Shown piece by piece: positions 28,273 through 39,576 of a stretch of 64,000 bases of DNA (its first letter is position 1; every line of letters begins with the position of its first letter). The notes below the pieces were generated by a model, which worked only from the letters and a program-made list of their open reading frames with translations, had not been told where the DNA came from and ran no database searches. The position numbers and the translations under genes were made by a program. Source of the stretch: Rubrivivax rivuli (lineage in GTDB: Bacteria > Pseudomonadota > Gammaproteobacteria > Burkholderiales > Burkholderiaceae_C); NCBI RefSeq assembly GCF_004016505.1, contig NZ_SACR01000004.1, forward strand, positions 740,605 through 804,604, read 5' to 3'.

Positions 28273-29688
28273 TCAGCTGGCGGCTTGCCAGCGCCCGCCG
28301 AGCGCGCGCAGCAGCACCACGCGGTTGGCCTGCTCGGTCTGCCGCAGCGTCACCAGCCCCTGCTGGGCGGTGGCGAGCTGGCGCTGGGCGTCCAGCAGCT
28401 CCAGCTGGCTGGAGGCGCCCAGCCGGTAGCTCTGCTCGGCCAGCTGCAGGCTGCGCTCGGCCGCGGCCACCTGGGCTTGCTGCGCGGCCAGGCGTTCGGC
28501 CAGGCTGTCGCGCACGGCCAGGGCGTCGGCCACCTCGCGGAAGGCAGCTTGCAGCGCCGCCTCGTAGTTGGCCAGCACCTCGCGCTGCGTGGCCTCGCTC
28601 ACCGCGACCTGGGCCTTGCGCGCGCCCGCGTCCAGCAGCGGAATGTCCAGGCTGGGCAGCAGGCTCCAGAAGCCGCTGCCGCTGCGGAACAGGCCGTCGA
28701 GCTCGGGGCTGCGCAGGCCGGCGCTGGCCGTCAGCGTCAGCCGCGGAAAGCGCGCGGCGCGGGTGGCGCCCACGTCGAAGGCGGCGGCCTGCAGCTGCTG
28801 TTCGGCCGCTCGAAGGTCAGGCCGCTGCAGCAGCACCGTGGCCGGCAGGCCGGCGGGCAGCTCAGGCAGGGCCGTGGCTTGCGCCGCCTGGCCCAGCGGC
28901 AGCAACGCATCGGGCAGGGGCTGGCCGGCCAGCAGTTCCAGCGCCAGGCGGGCCTGGCGCACGGCCGCGGCGCTGCGCGCGGCTTCGCCCCGCGCGGCCT
29001 CGAAGGCCGTCTGCGCGCGTGCGCGCTGCAGGCCCGAGGCGGCGCCCAGGCGGTACTGGCGTTCGTTCAGGTCCAGCGTCTTCTGCTGGCTTTCGTGCAG
29101 TGCCTCGGCCAGCTGCTGGCGCTGGCCTTCGGCCGAGAGCGTGAGCCAGGCGTCCGCCACCTGCGCCACCAGGCTCAGGCGTGCGCTGCGCTGGGTTTCC
29201 TGCTGCGCAAGGTAACGCGCCAGCGCCGCGCCCTGCAGGCTGCCGACGCGGTTGAAGAGGTCGATCTCCCAGGCGCTGATGCCCAGGCTGGCCGTGTAGG
29301 TGCTGCTGCGGCCGCCGTTGTCATTGCCTTGTTCGTTGGCCGAGACGCCGGCGCGCAGGTCGGGGAAACGGTTCGATTCGGTGATGCCGAGTTGCGCGCG
29401 CGAGCGCTCCACCGCGGCCACGCTGGCGCGCAGGCTGCGGTTGCCGGCCAAAGCCAGCGCCACCACGCGGCGCAGGCGTTCGTCGACGAAGAAGCCGTCC
29501 CACTCGCGGGCGGCCTCGGCCGAGGCTTCGGCGCTCAGCGGCGCGTCGGCCGTGGGCGCGCTGACGCGGAAACTGTCGCGCAGCGGGGCTTCGGGCTGGC
29601 CCGCCGGCGGCACCAGGCTGCCGCAGCCGCCCAGCAGCAGCGTGGCCAGCGTGGCGGGTGCCAGCGGTGTGCGTGTCAGGCGCTTCAT
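28273..29688 (-). CDS. RND efflux outer-membrane factor (NodT/OprM family lipoprotein)
   Basis: 471 residues. A lipoprotein signal with LLGGC (Cys22) and the TolC-like duplicated outer-membrane-factor domain: long helices rich in Ala, Gln, Glu and Leu, the phrase LDLNERQYRLGAASGL, then RPDLRAAEQQLQAA and the repeat YRLGASSQLELLDAQRQL. It forms the exit duct of the tripartite pump encoded by the two upstream genes. Its ATG overlaps the stop of the pump gene by 4 bases. The reading frame is open further upstream inside the pump gene, which is a shadow. Confidence 0.95.
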   Translation of the reverse strand: MKRLTRTPLAPATLATLLLGGCGSLVPPAGQPEAPLRDSFRVSAPTADAPLSAEASAEAAREWDGFFVDERLRRVVALALAGNRSLRASVAAVERSRAQLGITESNRFPDLRAGVSANEQGNDNGGRSSTYTASLGISAWEIDLFNRVGSLQGAALARYLAQQETQRSARLSLVAQVADAWLTLSAEGQRQQLAEALHESQQKTLDLNERQYRLGAASGLQRARAQTAFEAARGEAARSAAAVRQARLALELLAGQPLPDALLPLGQAAQATALPELPAGLPATVLLQRPDLRAAEQQLQAAAFDVGATRAARFPRLTLTASAGLRSPELDGLFRSGSGFWSLLPSLDIPLLDAGARKAQVAVSEATQREVLANYEAALQAAFREVADALAVRDSLAERLAAQQAQVAAAERSLQLAEQSYRLGASSQLELLDAQRQLATAQQGLVTLRQTEQANRVVLLRALGGRWQAAS

Positions 29689-32600
29689 GCCGACACCTCC
29701 GGCTTCACGGCGGCCGCGTGTGCGGGCCCCTTGCGCGAGAACAGCGACTTCACCCACAGGTAGAACAGCGGCACGAAGAAGATGCCCAGCACGGTGGCGC
29801 TGATCATCCCGCCCAGCACGCCGAAACCGATGGCCTTCTGCGAGCCCGAACCGGCGCCGCTGGCCAGGGCCAGGGGCAGCACGCCCATGCCGAAGGCCAG
29901 CGAGGTCATCAGGATGGGGCGCAGGCGCTGCCGGCAGGCCTTGAGCACGGCGTCCATCAGGCCCAGGCCCTGCAGGCGCAGCGTCTCCGCGAACTCGACG
30001 ATGAGGATGGCGTTCTTCGCGCTCAAGCCCACGGTGGTGAGCAGGCCGACCTGGAAGAACACGTCGTTGTTCTGCCCGCCCAGGTGGCTGGCGATGAGCG
30101 CGCCCAGGATGCCCAGCGGCACCACCAGCATCACGCTGAAGGGCACGCTCCAGCTCTCGTACAGCGCTGCCAGGCACAGGAAGATGAAGAGCACCGACAC
30201 GGCGTACAGCAGCGGCGCCTGCGAGCCCGAGAGCCGCTCCTGGTAGCTGCGGCCAGACCACTCGTAGCCGATGCCCGGGGGCATCTCCTTCAGCGCCGCT
30301 TCCATCGCCGCCATCGCGGCGCCCGAGCTCACGCCCGGCGGCACGTCGGCCTGGATCTCGAAGGCCGGGCTGCCGTTGTAGCGCACCAGCTGGCGCGGCG
30401 CGGTGCTCCAGCTGCTGGTGGCGAAGGCGGCCATCGAGACCATCTGCCCGTTGGTGCTGCGCACGTACCAATGCTTCAGGTTGTCGGGGCTGGCGCGGTA
30501 GGCCGCCTCGCCCTGCACCAGCACACGCTTGACGCGGCCGCGGTCTATGAAGTCGTTGACATAGCTGCTGCCCAGGGCGATGGACAGCGTGTCGTTGATG
30601 ACACTCGGCTGCACGCCCAGCACGCCGGCCTTCTGGTCGTCGATGGTGATCTTGAGCTGCGGCGTCTCGGCCAGGCTTTGTGTGCGCGTGCGTGCCAGCT
30701 CAGGGCGCTGGTTGCCCAGGCTGATGAGCTGCTCGCGCGCCGCGATCAGCTGCTGCTGGCCCAGGCCGCCCAAGTCCTGCAGGAAGAGCTGGATGCCCGA
30801 GCTGCCGCCCAGGCCGCGCACCGTGGGCGGCTGCACCACGAAGACCTGCGCGTCGCGCACACGGCGGCCCAGTTCGCGGCTGAAGCGCTCGGCCAGCGCG
30901 CCCGCGCCCTGGTTGGCGGCCGGGCGCTGCGACCAGTCGATCAGGCGGATGAAACCCTGGCCCGAGCCCTGGTCGCCGCCGGCGCCACGCACCACGTTGT
31001 AGTACAGCACCTCGGGCTGGTCGGCGAGGTAGGCCTCCACCTGCGTGGCCACGAGTTCCATGCGCTCGGCCGTGGCACCCGGGGCCATGCGCACCTGCAG
31101 TTGCAGGCCGCCCTGGTCTTCATCGGGCAGGAAGGAGGTGGGCAAGTCCTTGTAGAGCCAGGCCGTGGCGCCCACCAGCAGCAGGAAGACGATGAAGCTG
31201 CGCGCGCCGCGTCGGCCCATCCAGCCCACGCCGCGCACATAACGCTCGGTGAAGCGGTCGAAGCCGCGGTTGAAACCGCCGAAGAAGCGGTCGAGCAGCT
31301 TGCCGAAAGGCCCGCCGTGGCTGGCGTGTTCACCGGGTTTCACGGGCTTGAGCAGCGTGGCGCACAGCGCCGGCGAGAGCGTCATCGCCACCAACACCGA
31401 CAGCACCATCGCGCTCACCACCGTGATGCTGAACTGCCGGTAGATCACGCCCGTGCTGCCGCCGAAAAAGGCCATGGGGATGAACACCGCGCTCAGCACC
31501 ACGGCAATGCCGACCAGCGCGCCGCTGATCTCCTGCATGCTCTTCCTGGTGGCGTCGTAGGGGCTCAGGCCCTCTTCGCGCATCAGGCGTTCGACGTTCT
31601 CCACCACCACGATGGCGTCGTCCACCAGCAGGCCGATGGCCAGCACCAGGCCGAACATCGTCAGCGTGTTGATCGAGAAACCCGCCACCGCCAGGATGCC
31701 CATGGTGCCCAGCATCACCACCGGCACGGCAATCGCCGGCACCAGCGTGGCGCGCAGGTTCTGCATGAACAGGTACATGATCACCACGACCAGCACCATG
31801 GCCTCGATCAGCGTCTTCACCACGCCGTTGATCGACACGCGCACGAAAGGCGTGGTGTCGTAGGTGATGGTCACCTTGTAGCCGGCCGGGAAGAAGGGCT
31901 CCAGTTCTTTCAGCTTGGCCTTGATGGCATCACCCGTGGTCAGCGCGTTGGCGCCGCTGGCCGGGAAGATGGCCATGCCCGCGGCCGTGCGGCCGCTGCT
32001 GCGCACGTTGGTGGTGTAGCTGTCGCGGCCCAGTTCCACGCGGGCCACGTCGCCCAGGCGCAGCGAGGAGCCGTCGGCCTGCACGCGCAGCACCACGTTG
32101 CGGAACTGCTCGGCCGTGGTCAGGCGCGAACGCGCGGTGATGATGGCCGACAGGCGCTGGCCCTCGGGCGCGGGCAGCGCGCCGATCTGGCCGGCCGAGA
32201 CCTCGGTGTTCTGCTGCAGCAGCGCGGTGCGGATGTCGGCGGGCACGAGGTTGTAGCGCTGCAGCTTGGCCGGGTCGAGCCAGATGCGCATGGCATAGCC
32301 CGAGCCGAAGGCGTTGACGTCGCCCACGCCCTCGACGCGGCTGATGATGTCGATCAGGGTGCTGTTGAGGTAATCGCCCAGGTCGCCCGAGGTGACGTTC
32401 GGGTCGTCGCTGGTGAGCATCGCCACCATCAGGAACTCGGTGCTCGCCTTGGTGACGCGCACGCCCTGGGCCTGCACCGCCTGTGGCAGCCGGCTGATGA
32501 CGCTCTGCACCTTGTTCTGCACCTGCACCTGCGCGGTGTCGGGGTTGGTGCCGGCCTCGAAGGTGAGCTGCGTGCTGGCGTTGCCGGCGGCGCTGCTGGT

Positions 32601-32840
32601 GCTTTCGATGGACAGCAGGCCGTCGATGCCCTTGAGGCTCTGCTCGATGATCTGCGTCACCGAGTCTTCGATGGTCTGCGCCGAGGCGCCCGGGTAGCTG
32701 GTGTTGATGCTCACGCGGGTGGGCGCGATGTCGGGGTAGCGCTCCAGCGGCAGCGTCAGCGTGGCGGCGCCGCCGGCCAGCATGATGACGATGGCCAGCA
32801 CCCACGCGAAGATGGGGCGGTCGATGAAGAAAGAGGCCAT
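29685..32840 (-). CDS. RND multidrug efflux pump, inner-membrane transporter (HAE1 family)
   Basis: 1051 residues, normal for AcrB/MexB-type pumps. Starts MASFFIDRPIFAWVLAI, preceded by AGGAG. The proton-relay Asp pair is in GLLVDDAIVVVENVER (TM4), and the rest of the two six-helix halves and large periplasmic loops is present, including the phrase GFGVLGGMISATVLGIFFVP near the end. Second gene of the MFP-RND-OMF operon. Substrate range cannot be read from the sequence. The divergent two-component system is the probable regulator. Confidence 0.97.
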   Translation of the reverse strand: MASFFIDRPIFAWVLAIVIMLAGGAATLTLPLERYPDIAPTRVSINTSYPGASAQTIEDSVTQIIEQSLKGIDGLLSIESTSSAAGNASTQLTFEAGTNPDTAQVQVQNKVQSVISRLPQAVQAQGVRVTKASTEFLMVAMLTSDDPNVTSGDLGDYLNSTLIDIISRVEGVGDVNAFGSGYAMRIWLDPAKLQRYNLVPADIRTALLQQNTEVSAGQIGALPAPEGQRLSAIITARSRLTTAEQFRNVVLRVQADGSSLRLGDVARVELGRDSYTTNVRSSGRTAAGMAIFPASGANALTTGDAIKAKLKELEPFFPAGYKVTITYDTTPFVRVSINGVVKTLIEAMVLVVVIMYLFMQNLRATLVPAIAVPVVMLGTMGILAVAGFSINTLTMFGLVLAIGLLVDDAIVVVENVERLMREEGLSPYDATRKSMQEISGALVGIAVVLSAVFIPMAFFGGSTGVIYRQFSITVVSAMVLSVLVAMTLSPALCATLLKPVKPGEHASHGGPFGKLLDRFFGGFNRGFDRFTERYVRGVGWMGRRGARSFIVFLLLVGATAWLYKDLPTSFLPDEDQGGLQLQVRMAPGATAERMELVATQVEAYLADQPEVLYYNVVRGAGGDQGSGQGFIRLIDWSQRPAANQGAGALAERFSRELGRRVRDAQVFVVQPPTVRGLGGSSGIQLFLQDLGGLGQQQLIAAREQLISLGNQRPELARTRTQSLAETPQLKITIDDQKAGVLGVQPSVINDTLSIALGSSYVNDFIDRGRVKRVLVQGEAAYRASPDNLKHWYVRSTNGQMVSMAAFATSSWSTAPRQLVRYNGSPAFEIQADVPPGVSSGAAMAAMEAALKEMPPGIGYEWSGRSYQERLSGSQAPLLYAVSVLFIFLCLAALYESWSVPFSVMLVVPLGILGALIASHLGGQNNDVFFQVGLLTTVGLSAKNAILIVEFAETLRLQGLGLMDAVLKACRQRLRPILMTSLAFGMGVLPLALASGAGSGSQKAIGFGVLGGMISATVLGIFFVPLFYLWVKSLFSRKGPAHAAAVKPEVSA

Positions 32841-32860
32841 GGCGGGGCTCCTGCCGGCGC

Positions 32861-34117
32861 TCAGCGCGGGGCCGAGGCGCTGCGGGCGGCGCTGCCGCCG
32901 CCTGCAGGCGCAGAGGCCGTGCCTTCCGGCTTGCCACCGCCTTTGCCGCCGCCCTTGCCGCCGGCGGGCTTCGAGCCCGCGGCCACGGGCGTCACCACCA
33001 TCTCGGGGCGTGCGCGCTGCAGGCCTTCGACGATCAGCTTGTCGCCCACCTTCAGGCCACTGGTCACCAGCCACTGGTTGCCCACGGCGCGCTCCAGCGT
33101 GAGCCTGCGGCGTTCAACCTTGTTGCCTTCACCCACCACCAGCGCGGTGGCGTCGCCCGTCGCGGTGCGGCTCACGCCTTGCTGCGGCACCAGCAGCACG
33201 CCACGGTCCACACCCGCCACCAGGCGGGCCTGCACCACCATGCCGGGCAGCAAAGTGCCCTGCGGGTTGGGCACCACCGCGCGCAGCGTCACGCTGCCGG
33301 TGGCGGGGTCGACCGTCACGCCGCTGAACTGCAGCGTGGCGGGCTGCGGGTGCACGCTGCCGTCTTCAAGCACCAGCTGCACCTGGCGGCTGCCGCTCTG
33401 GCCCTGCAACTGCTTGCGCAGCGAGAGCAGTTCGGCGCTGCTCTGCACGATGTCCACGTGCATCGGGTCGAGCTGCTGGATGGTGGTGAGCGCCTGGGTC
33501 TGGTTGGCCGTGACCAGCGCGCCCGGAGTGACGGTGGACACCTCGATACGACCGCTGATCGGCGCCACGATGCGCGCGCGCTGAAGTTGCACCTGGGCGG
33601 CGTCCAGGGCGGCCTTGGCCACGGCCACGTCGGCCTCGGCCTGCTTGAGTGCGGCGGCACTGTCGTCGGCGGCCTGGCGGCTGATGGCGTCGGCCTTGAG
33701 CAGCTCGGCGTCGCGTGCGGCCTTCACGCGGGCGGCGCCCAGCGTGGCCTCGGCACGCTGCAGCGCGGCGGCGGTGCGGGCCCGCTCGGCCTCGAAGCTG
33801 GCGGCATCCAGCTGGTAAAGCGGCTGGCCAGCAGCCACACGGCCGCCTTCGGTGAACAGCCGCTTCTGCACCAGGCCGCCCACCTGCGGGCGGATCTCGG
33901 CGCGCTGGCTCGCGCTCAGGCGGCCGGGCAGTTCCAGGCCCAGCGGAGCGTCCTGGGCGCTGACGGTGATCACACCCACCTCGGGCGCTGGCCGCGCGGC
34001 GGGCGTGGCGGCCGGCTTGTCCTGGCAGCCAGCCAGCAGTGCCGCGCACAGCAGCGCGGTGGCCGCGGCCGAGAAAGTGTTCGAGGTGAGGCGGGGGGTG
34101 GGGGCGGATTTCTGCAC
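32861..34117 (-). CDS. RND efflux periplasmic adaptor (membrane fusion protein, lipoprotein)
   Basis: About 418 residues from a GTG at 34117. Lipobox LAGC follows the hydrophobic stretch AATALLCAALLAGC. The adaptor architecture is clear: lipoyl/barrel-sandwich halves with GRLSASQRAEIRPQVGG and ARIVAPISGRIE around an alpha-hairpin (about residues 100-170), then the beta-barrel segment. The C-terminus has an unusual Gly/Lys/Ala-rich tail (GGKGGGKGGGKPEG, then Ala/Ser/Pro). The frame is open to an ATG at 34231, but that would overlap the start of the divergent kinase gene, so I prefer the GTG. Confidence 0.92.
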   Translation of the reverse strand: MQKSAPTPRLTSNTFSAAATALLCAALLAGCQDKPAATPAARPAPEVGVITVSAQDAPLGLELPGRLSASQRAEIRPQVGGLVQKRLFTEGGRVAAGQPLYQLDAASFEAERARTAAALQRAEATLGAARVKAARDAELLKADAISRQAADDSAAALKQAEADVAVAKAALDAAQVQLQRARIVAPISGRIEVSTVTPGALVTANQTQALTTIQQLDPMHVDIVQSSAELLSLRKQLQGQSGSRQVQLVLEDGSVHPQPATLQFSGVTVDPATGSVTLRAVVPNPQGTLLPGMVVQARLVAGVDRGVLLVPQQGVSRTATGDATALVVGEGNKVERRRLTLERAVGNQWLVTSGLKVGDKLIVEGLQRARPEMVVTPVAAGSKPAGGKGGGKGGGKPEGTASAPAGGGSAARSASAPR

Positions 34118-34230
34118 GCGCTGATGCTGCCCACACAATGTGGAGAGAACTTGAAGAGCCTGTGGCCTTGATGGCCACGAGGCGTTGCCGCTGCCAAGGC
34201 CGCGCAAGTTGGTGTACACCCGGGGCCGCA

Positions 34231-35628
34231 ATGAAACTGAACCTCGCCACGCGCCTGTTCGCTGCCGTGCTCAGCACCGCGGTGGTGGTGGCCGTGGCCA
34301 TGGGCGTGGGCGCGCACCTCAACCTGAACCGGGACTTCCTCGGCTATCTCAACGAGCAGGCCGTCAGCCGGCTCGACCTGGCCGTGCCCAGCGTCACCGC
34401 CGGCTACCGGCAGCAGGGCAGTTGGGACTTCCTGCGGGAGCGGCCCGACCTCTGGTTCCGACTGCTGCGCCCAGCGCCCGACGACAGCCGCGTGCCCCTG
34501 ACCGAGCGCGCGCCCGCATCGGCCACGCCGGCCGAGCTGACCGGCGCGTCGCGCCGCTTCACGCTGCTGGACGCCGAGCGCCGCCGCATCGTCGGTTTCT
34601 CGAGCCCGGCCGACAACGCCGTCGAGCGTGCCATCGTCGTCGACGGGCTCACGGTCGGCTGGCTGGTCCTGACGCCCTTCGAATCGGTGAGCTACGGCGC
34701 CGAGAAGCGCTTCGCGGACGCGCAGGCGCGCACCGGTTGGGTGGTGGGCGGCGCTGCCGTGCTGCTGGCGGCGGCCGTGGCCTTGTGGGCTTCGCGCCGT
34801 TTGCTCAAGCCTGTGCGCCAGGTGGCCGATGCCACCCACCGCCTGGCCGCCGGCGACCACGCCACCCGCGTGCCCGAAAGTGACAAGGACGACGAGATCG
34901 GCCGCCTGGCGCGCGATTTCAACCAGCTCGCCCTGACGCTGCAGCGCAACGAGGCCATGCGGCGCGAGTTCATGGCCGACGTCTCGCACGAACTGCGCAC
35001 GCCGCTCGGGGTGCTGCACGGCGAACTGGAGGCACTGGAAGACGGCGTCAGGCAACTCGACGCGCAAGCCTTGCGCTCGTTGAAGGCCGAGGTGACCACG
35101 CTGCACAAGCTGGTGGACGATCTCTACGAGCTCTCGTTGGCCGACGTGGGGGCCCTGTCCTACCGCAAGGCCGAGCTCGATCTGCGCGAGATCATCGACG
35201 ACACCGCCGGGGCCTTCGGCGAGCGCTTGCGCAGCAGCGGCCTGGCGCTGCAGCTGGAATTGCCGCCCGGGCCTCTGCCCGCCTTCGGCGACGCGCGCCG
35301 CCTGCGCCAGCTTTTCGCCAACCTGCTGGAGAACAGCTGCCGCTACACCGATGCCGGGGGTGCCCTGCGCCTGCAGGCCCGGCTCGAGGGCCGCCAGATG
35401 CTGATCGACCTGCACGACAGCGCCCCGGGCGTGCGCAGCGACCAGTTGCCGCGCCTGTTCGAGCGTTTCTTCCGCGCAGAGGCATCGCGCAGCCGCGCCA
35501 GCGGAGGCGCCGGGCTGGGGTTGTCGATCTGCCAGCGCATCGTGCAGGCGCACGAGGGGCGCATCGAGGCCCGGCCGTCGCCGCTGGGCGGCCTGTGGCT
35601 GCGCGTGGAGTTGCCGGCCCTTGGCTGA
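34231..35628 (+). CDS. Sensor histidine kinase (BaeS/CpxA-like)
   Basis: 465 residues. A transmembrane helix near the N-terminus (about residues 9-29), a periplasmic sensor of ~135 residues, a second helix (about 168-187), a HAMP domain (to ~242), then the H-box FMADVSHELRTPLG with phospho-accepting His253. The N-box (LLENSCRYTDAGG) and GAGLGLSICQRIV (G2 box) complete the ATPase domain. Overlaps the response regulator by 8 bases, and its 113-base gap to the divergent efflux operon suggests it controls that operon in response to envelope stress or toxic compounds, as BaeSR does for mdtABC. Confidence 0.93.
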   Translation: MKLNLATRLFAAVLSTAVVVAVAMGVGAHLNLNRDFLGYLNEQAVSRLDLAVPSVTAGYRQQGSWDFLRERPDLWFRLLRPAPDDSRVPLTERAPASATPAELTGASRRFTLLDAERRRIVGFSSPADNAVERAIVVDGLTVGWLVLTPFESVSYGAEKRFADAQARTGWVVGGAAVLLAAAVALWASRRLLKPVRQVADATHRLAAGDHATRVPESDKDDEIGRLARDFNQLALTLQRNEAMRREFMADVSHELRTPLGVLHGELEALEDGVRQLDAQALRSLKAEVTTLHKLVDDLYELSLADVGALSYRKAELDLREIIDDTAGAFGERLRSSGLALQLELPPGPLPAFGDARRLRQLFANLLENSCRYTDAGGALRLQARLEGRQMLIDLHDSAPGVRSDQLPRLFERFFRAEASRSRASGGAGLGLSICQRIVQAHEGRIEARPSPLGGLWLRVELPALG

Positions 35629-36334
35629 GCCGGTGCCCCCGCTGAGCCTGGAGCCCGGCCCGGCCCGCGTGCTCGTGGTGGAGGACGAACCCAAGCTCGC
35701 GGCGCTGCTGGCCGACTACCTGCGCGCCGCCGGCCACGAAGCCGAGTGCGTCGCCGATGGGCTGCTGGCCTGGCAGGCATGGCAGGCTCGTCGGCACGAC
35801 CTCGTGCTGCTGGATCTGATGCTGCCGGGTCTGGACGGTCTGCAACTGTGCCGGCAGTTGCGTGCGCAGAGTGCGGTGCCCATCGTGATGCTCACGGCGC
35901 GTGCCGACGAGAGCGACCGCTTGGCCGGCCTGGAACTCGGCGCCGACGACTACATTGCCAAGAACCCCTTCAGCCCGCGCGAGGTGATGGCCCGCGTGAA
36001 GGCCGTCTTGCGGCGCAGCCGCGTCAGCACGGCCAGCGCCGTGGCGGCACCGGCCCTGCGGGTGGACGAGGACAGCCAGCGGGCATGGTGGCTGGGGCAT
36101 GCGCTGGATCTCACGCCCATCGAGTTCCGCCTGCTGCGGACGCTGGCCTCACAGCCCGGGCGCGTGTACCCGAGGGCGCAGTTGCTCGAACTGTTGCACG
36201 GTGACGCGCGTGCAGCCACCGAGCGGGCCGTGGACAGCCACGTGAAGAACCTCAGGCGCAAGCTGGAACAGGCGGGCGCCGGCAGTGAACGCATCCGCTC
36301 GGTTTACGGCGTCGGTTACCACTACGACGCCTGA
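35621..36334 (+). CDS. OmpR/BaeR-type response regulator with an altered Lys-Pro motif
   Basis: 237 residues from a TTG at 35621; a GTG at 35633 is also possible. Receiver domain: acidic pair Glu21-Asp22, phospho-acceptor Asp65, Thr92. The usual Lys-Pro pair is split by an extra Asn (Lys114-Asn115-Pro116 in DDYIAKNPFSPREV). The winged-helix DNA-binding domain has FRLLRTLASQPGRVYPRAQLL and ERAVDSHVKNLRRKLE, ending in YGVGYHYD. Cognate partner of the overlapping kinase; expected to regulate the divergent RND operon. Confidence 0.93.
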   Translation: MAEPVPPLSLEPGPARVLVVEDEPKLAALLADYLRAAGHEAECVADGLLAWQAWQARRHDLVLLDLMLPGLDGLQLCRQLRAQSAVPIVMLTARADESDRLAGLELGADDYIAKNPFSPREVMARVKAVLRRSRVSTASAVAAPALRVDEDSQRAWWLGHALDLTPIEFRLLRTLASQPGRVYPRAQLLELLHGDARAATERAVDSHVKNLRRKLEQAGAGSERIRSVYGVGYHYDA

Positions 36335-36360
36335 GCACCGCAGCGGGTGCTGGCGCGGCC

Positions 36361-36621
36361 TCAGCCAGCGTTGGCGTGCTGCGCTTCGGGCACGGGGCTG
36401 CTGGGCCGGCCCTCGGCATCCACCGGATGGATGTCCTGCGCGAGGTCGCCCTTCGGGCCCTGCACCAGTTCGTATCGGACGCGACCACCCTGCTTGAGGG
36501 TGCGGAAGCCCTCGATCTGCACTGCGGAGAAATGGGCGAAGACGTCCGCACCACCTCCTTCGGGTTCTATGAAGCCAAAGCCCTTGGCGTCGTTGAACCA
36601 TTTGACCGTACCGTACGCCAT
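36361..36621 (-). CDS. Cold-shock domain protein
   Basis: 86 residues. [20 protein letters not shown] with RNP1 (KGFGFIEP) and RNP2 (DVFAHFSA) defines the cold-shock fold, a single-strand nucleic-acid binder acting as RNA chaperone. The last ~20 residues ([17 protein letters not shown]) extend beyond the usual 67-70-residue Csp core and look disordered. A good sigma70 promoter lies just upstream, and GGGGAAA precedes the ATG. Convergent with the response regulator, divergent from clpS, an arrangement common in Betaproteobacteria. Confidence 0.95.
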   Translation of the reverse strand: MAYGTVKWFNDAKGFGFIEPEGGGADVFAHFSAVQIEGFRTLKQGGRVRYELVQGPKGDLAQDIHPVDAEGRPSSPVPEAQHANAG

Positions 36622-36652
36622 GGACTTTCCCCTTGGGGGCTGCTACGGGGAA

Positions 36653-36682
36653 ATTCTTGCGCTCGGGCGGTCAAAGTGTCAA
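36653..36682 (-). promoter_or_regulatory. Sigma70 promoter of the cold-shock gene
   Basis: On the minus strand a perfect -35 TTGACA (36682-36677) is followed after 18 bases by AAGAAT (36658-36653). The predicted start is near 36646, giving a ~25-base leader. A second TTGACA lies 25 bases upstream (36707-36702) in the same AT-rich patch. Confidence 0.5.
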
Positions 36683-36898
36683 GTTAAGTTTTCACTTGAG
36701 TTGTCAATAAAAGATGACACATCGCCAGAACCCCGCGCGCGAGGCAGGCAGGCTGGCTGGCTGTCGTCCGAAAGAGGAAAGCCCGATTTCCGGCACAGCT
36801 TGGCCCTTGAATCGCGGCCACTTCGGTCAATATGAGACAAGCTGGCAGGGGTGTCCGAGCGCCCGCTGCCAAGCAAGACCAACTCGATAGAATGGCTC

Positions 36899-37257
36899 AT
36901 GCCCGACGAAACGCCGCCGCCAGCACCGCCACCGAAGCCGCCCGCGCCCGCGCGCCGTGAGGGTGGGCAGGGTGCCGTGGTGGCAGAGCGCAAGGCGGCC
37001 CGCACGAAGCCGCCCCAGCTCTACCAAGTGGTGATGCTCAACGACGACTACACCCCGATGGAGTTCGTCGTGATGGTGCTGCAACACTACTTTCAGCGTG
37101 ATCCCGATTCGGCCACGTTGATCATGCTGAAGATTCACCACGAAGGGCGCGGCATCTGCGGCGTCTACACGAAAGACGTCGCCGCGACGAAAGTCGAACT
37201 GGTGCTCACCGCGGCCCGCCGCGAGGGGCACCCGCTGCAATGCATTATGGAGGCCGC

Positions 37258-37261
<4 letters not shown>
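36899..37261 (+). CDS. clpS: ATP-dependent Clp protease adaptor ClpS
   Basis: 120 residues. After a Pro-rich disordered N-terminus (about 40 residues) comes the ClpS core: [20 protein letters not shown], in which the Asn-Asp-Asp and Met residues bind the N-degron, then [18 protein letters not shown]. It delivers N-end-rule substrates to ClpA. Its stop overlaps the clpA ATG. A GTG 48 bases upstream (36851) could extend it by 16 residues. A TAGAAT at 36888-36893 is close enough to the ATG that the message could be nearly leaderless. Confidence 0.93.
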
Positions 37262-39570
<2,309 letters not shown>

Positions 39571-39576
39571 GTGACC

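Noticed and set aside
29658..33584. A ~1300-codon open frame on the plus strand opposite the RND pump genes
   Set aside because: Same reason: low-information composition and no motif, while the minus strand encodes intact pump proteins.
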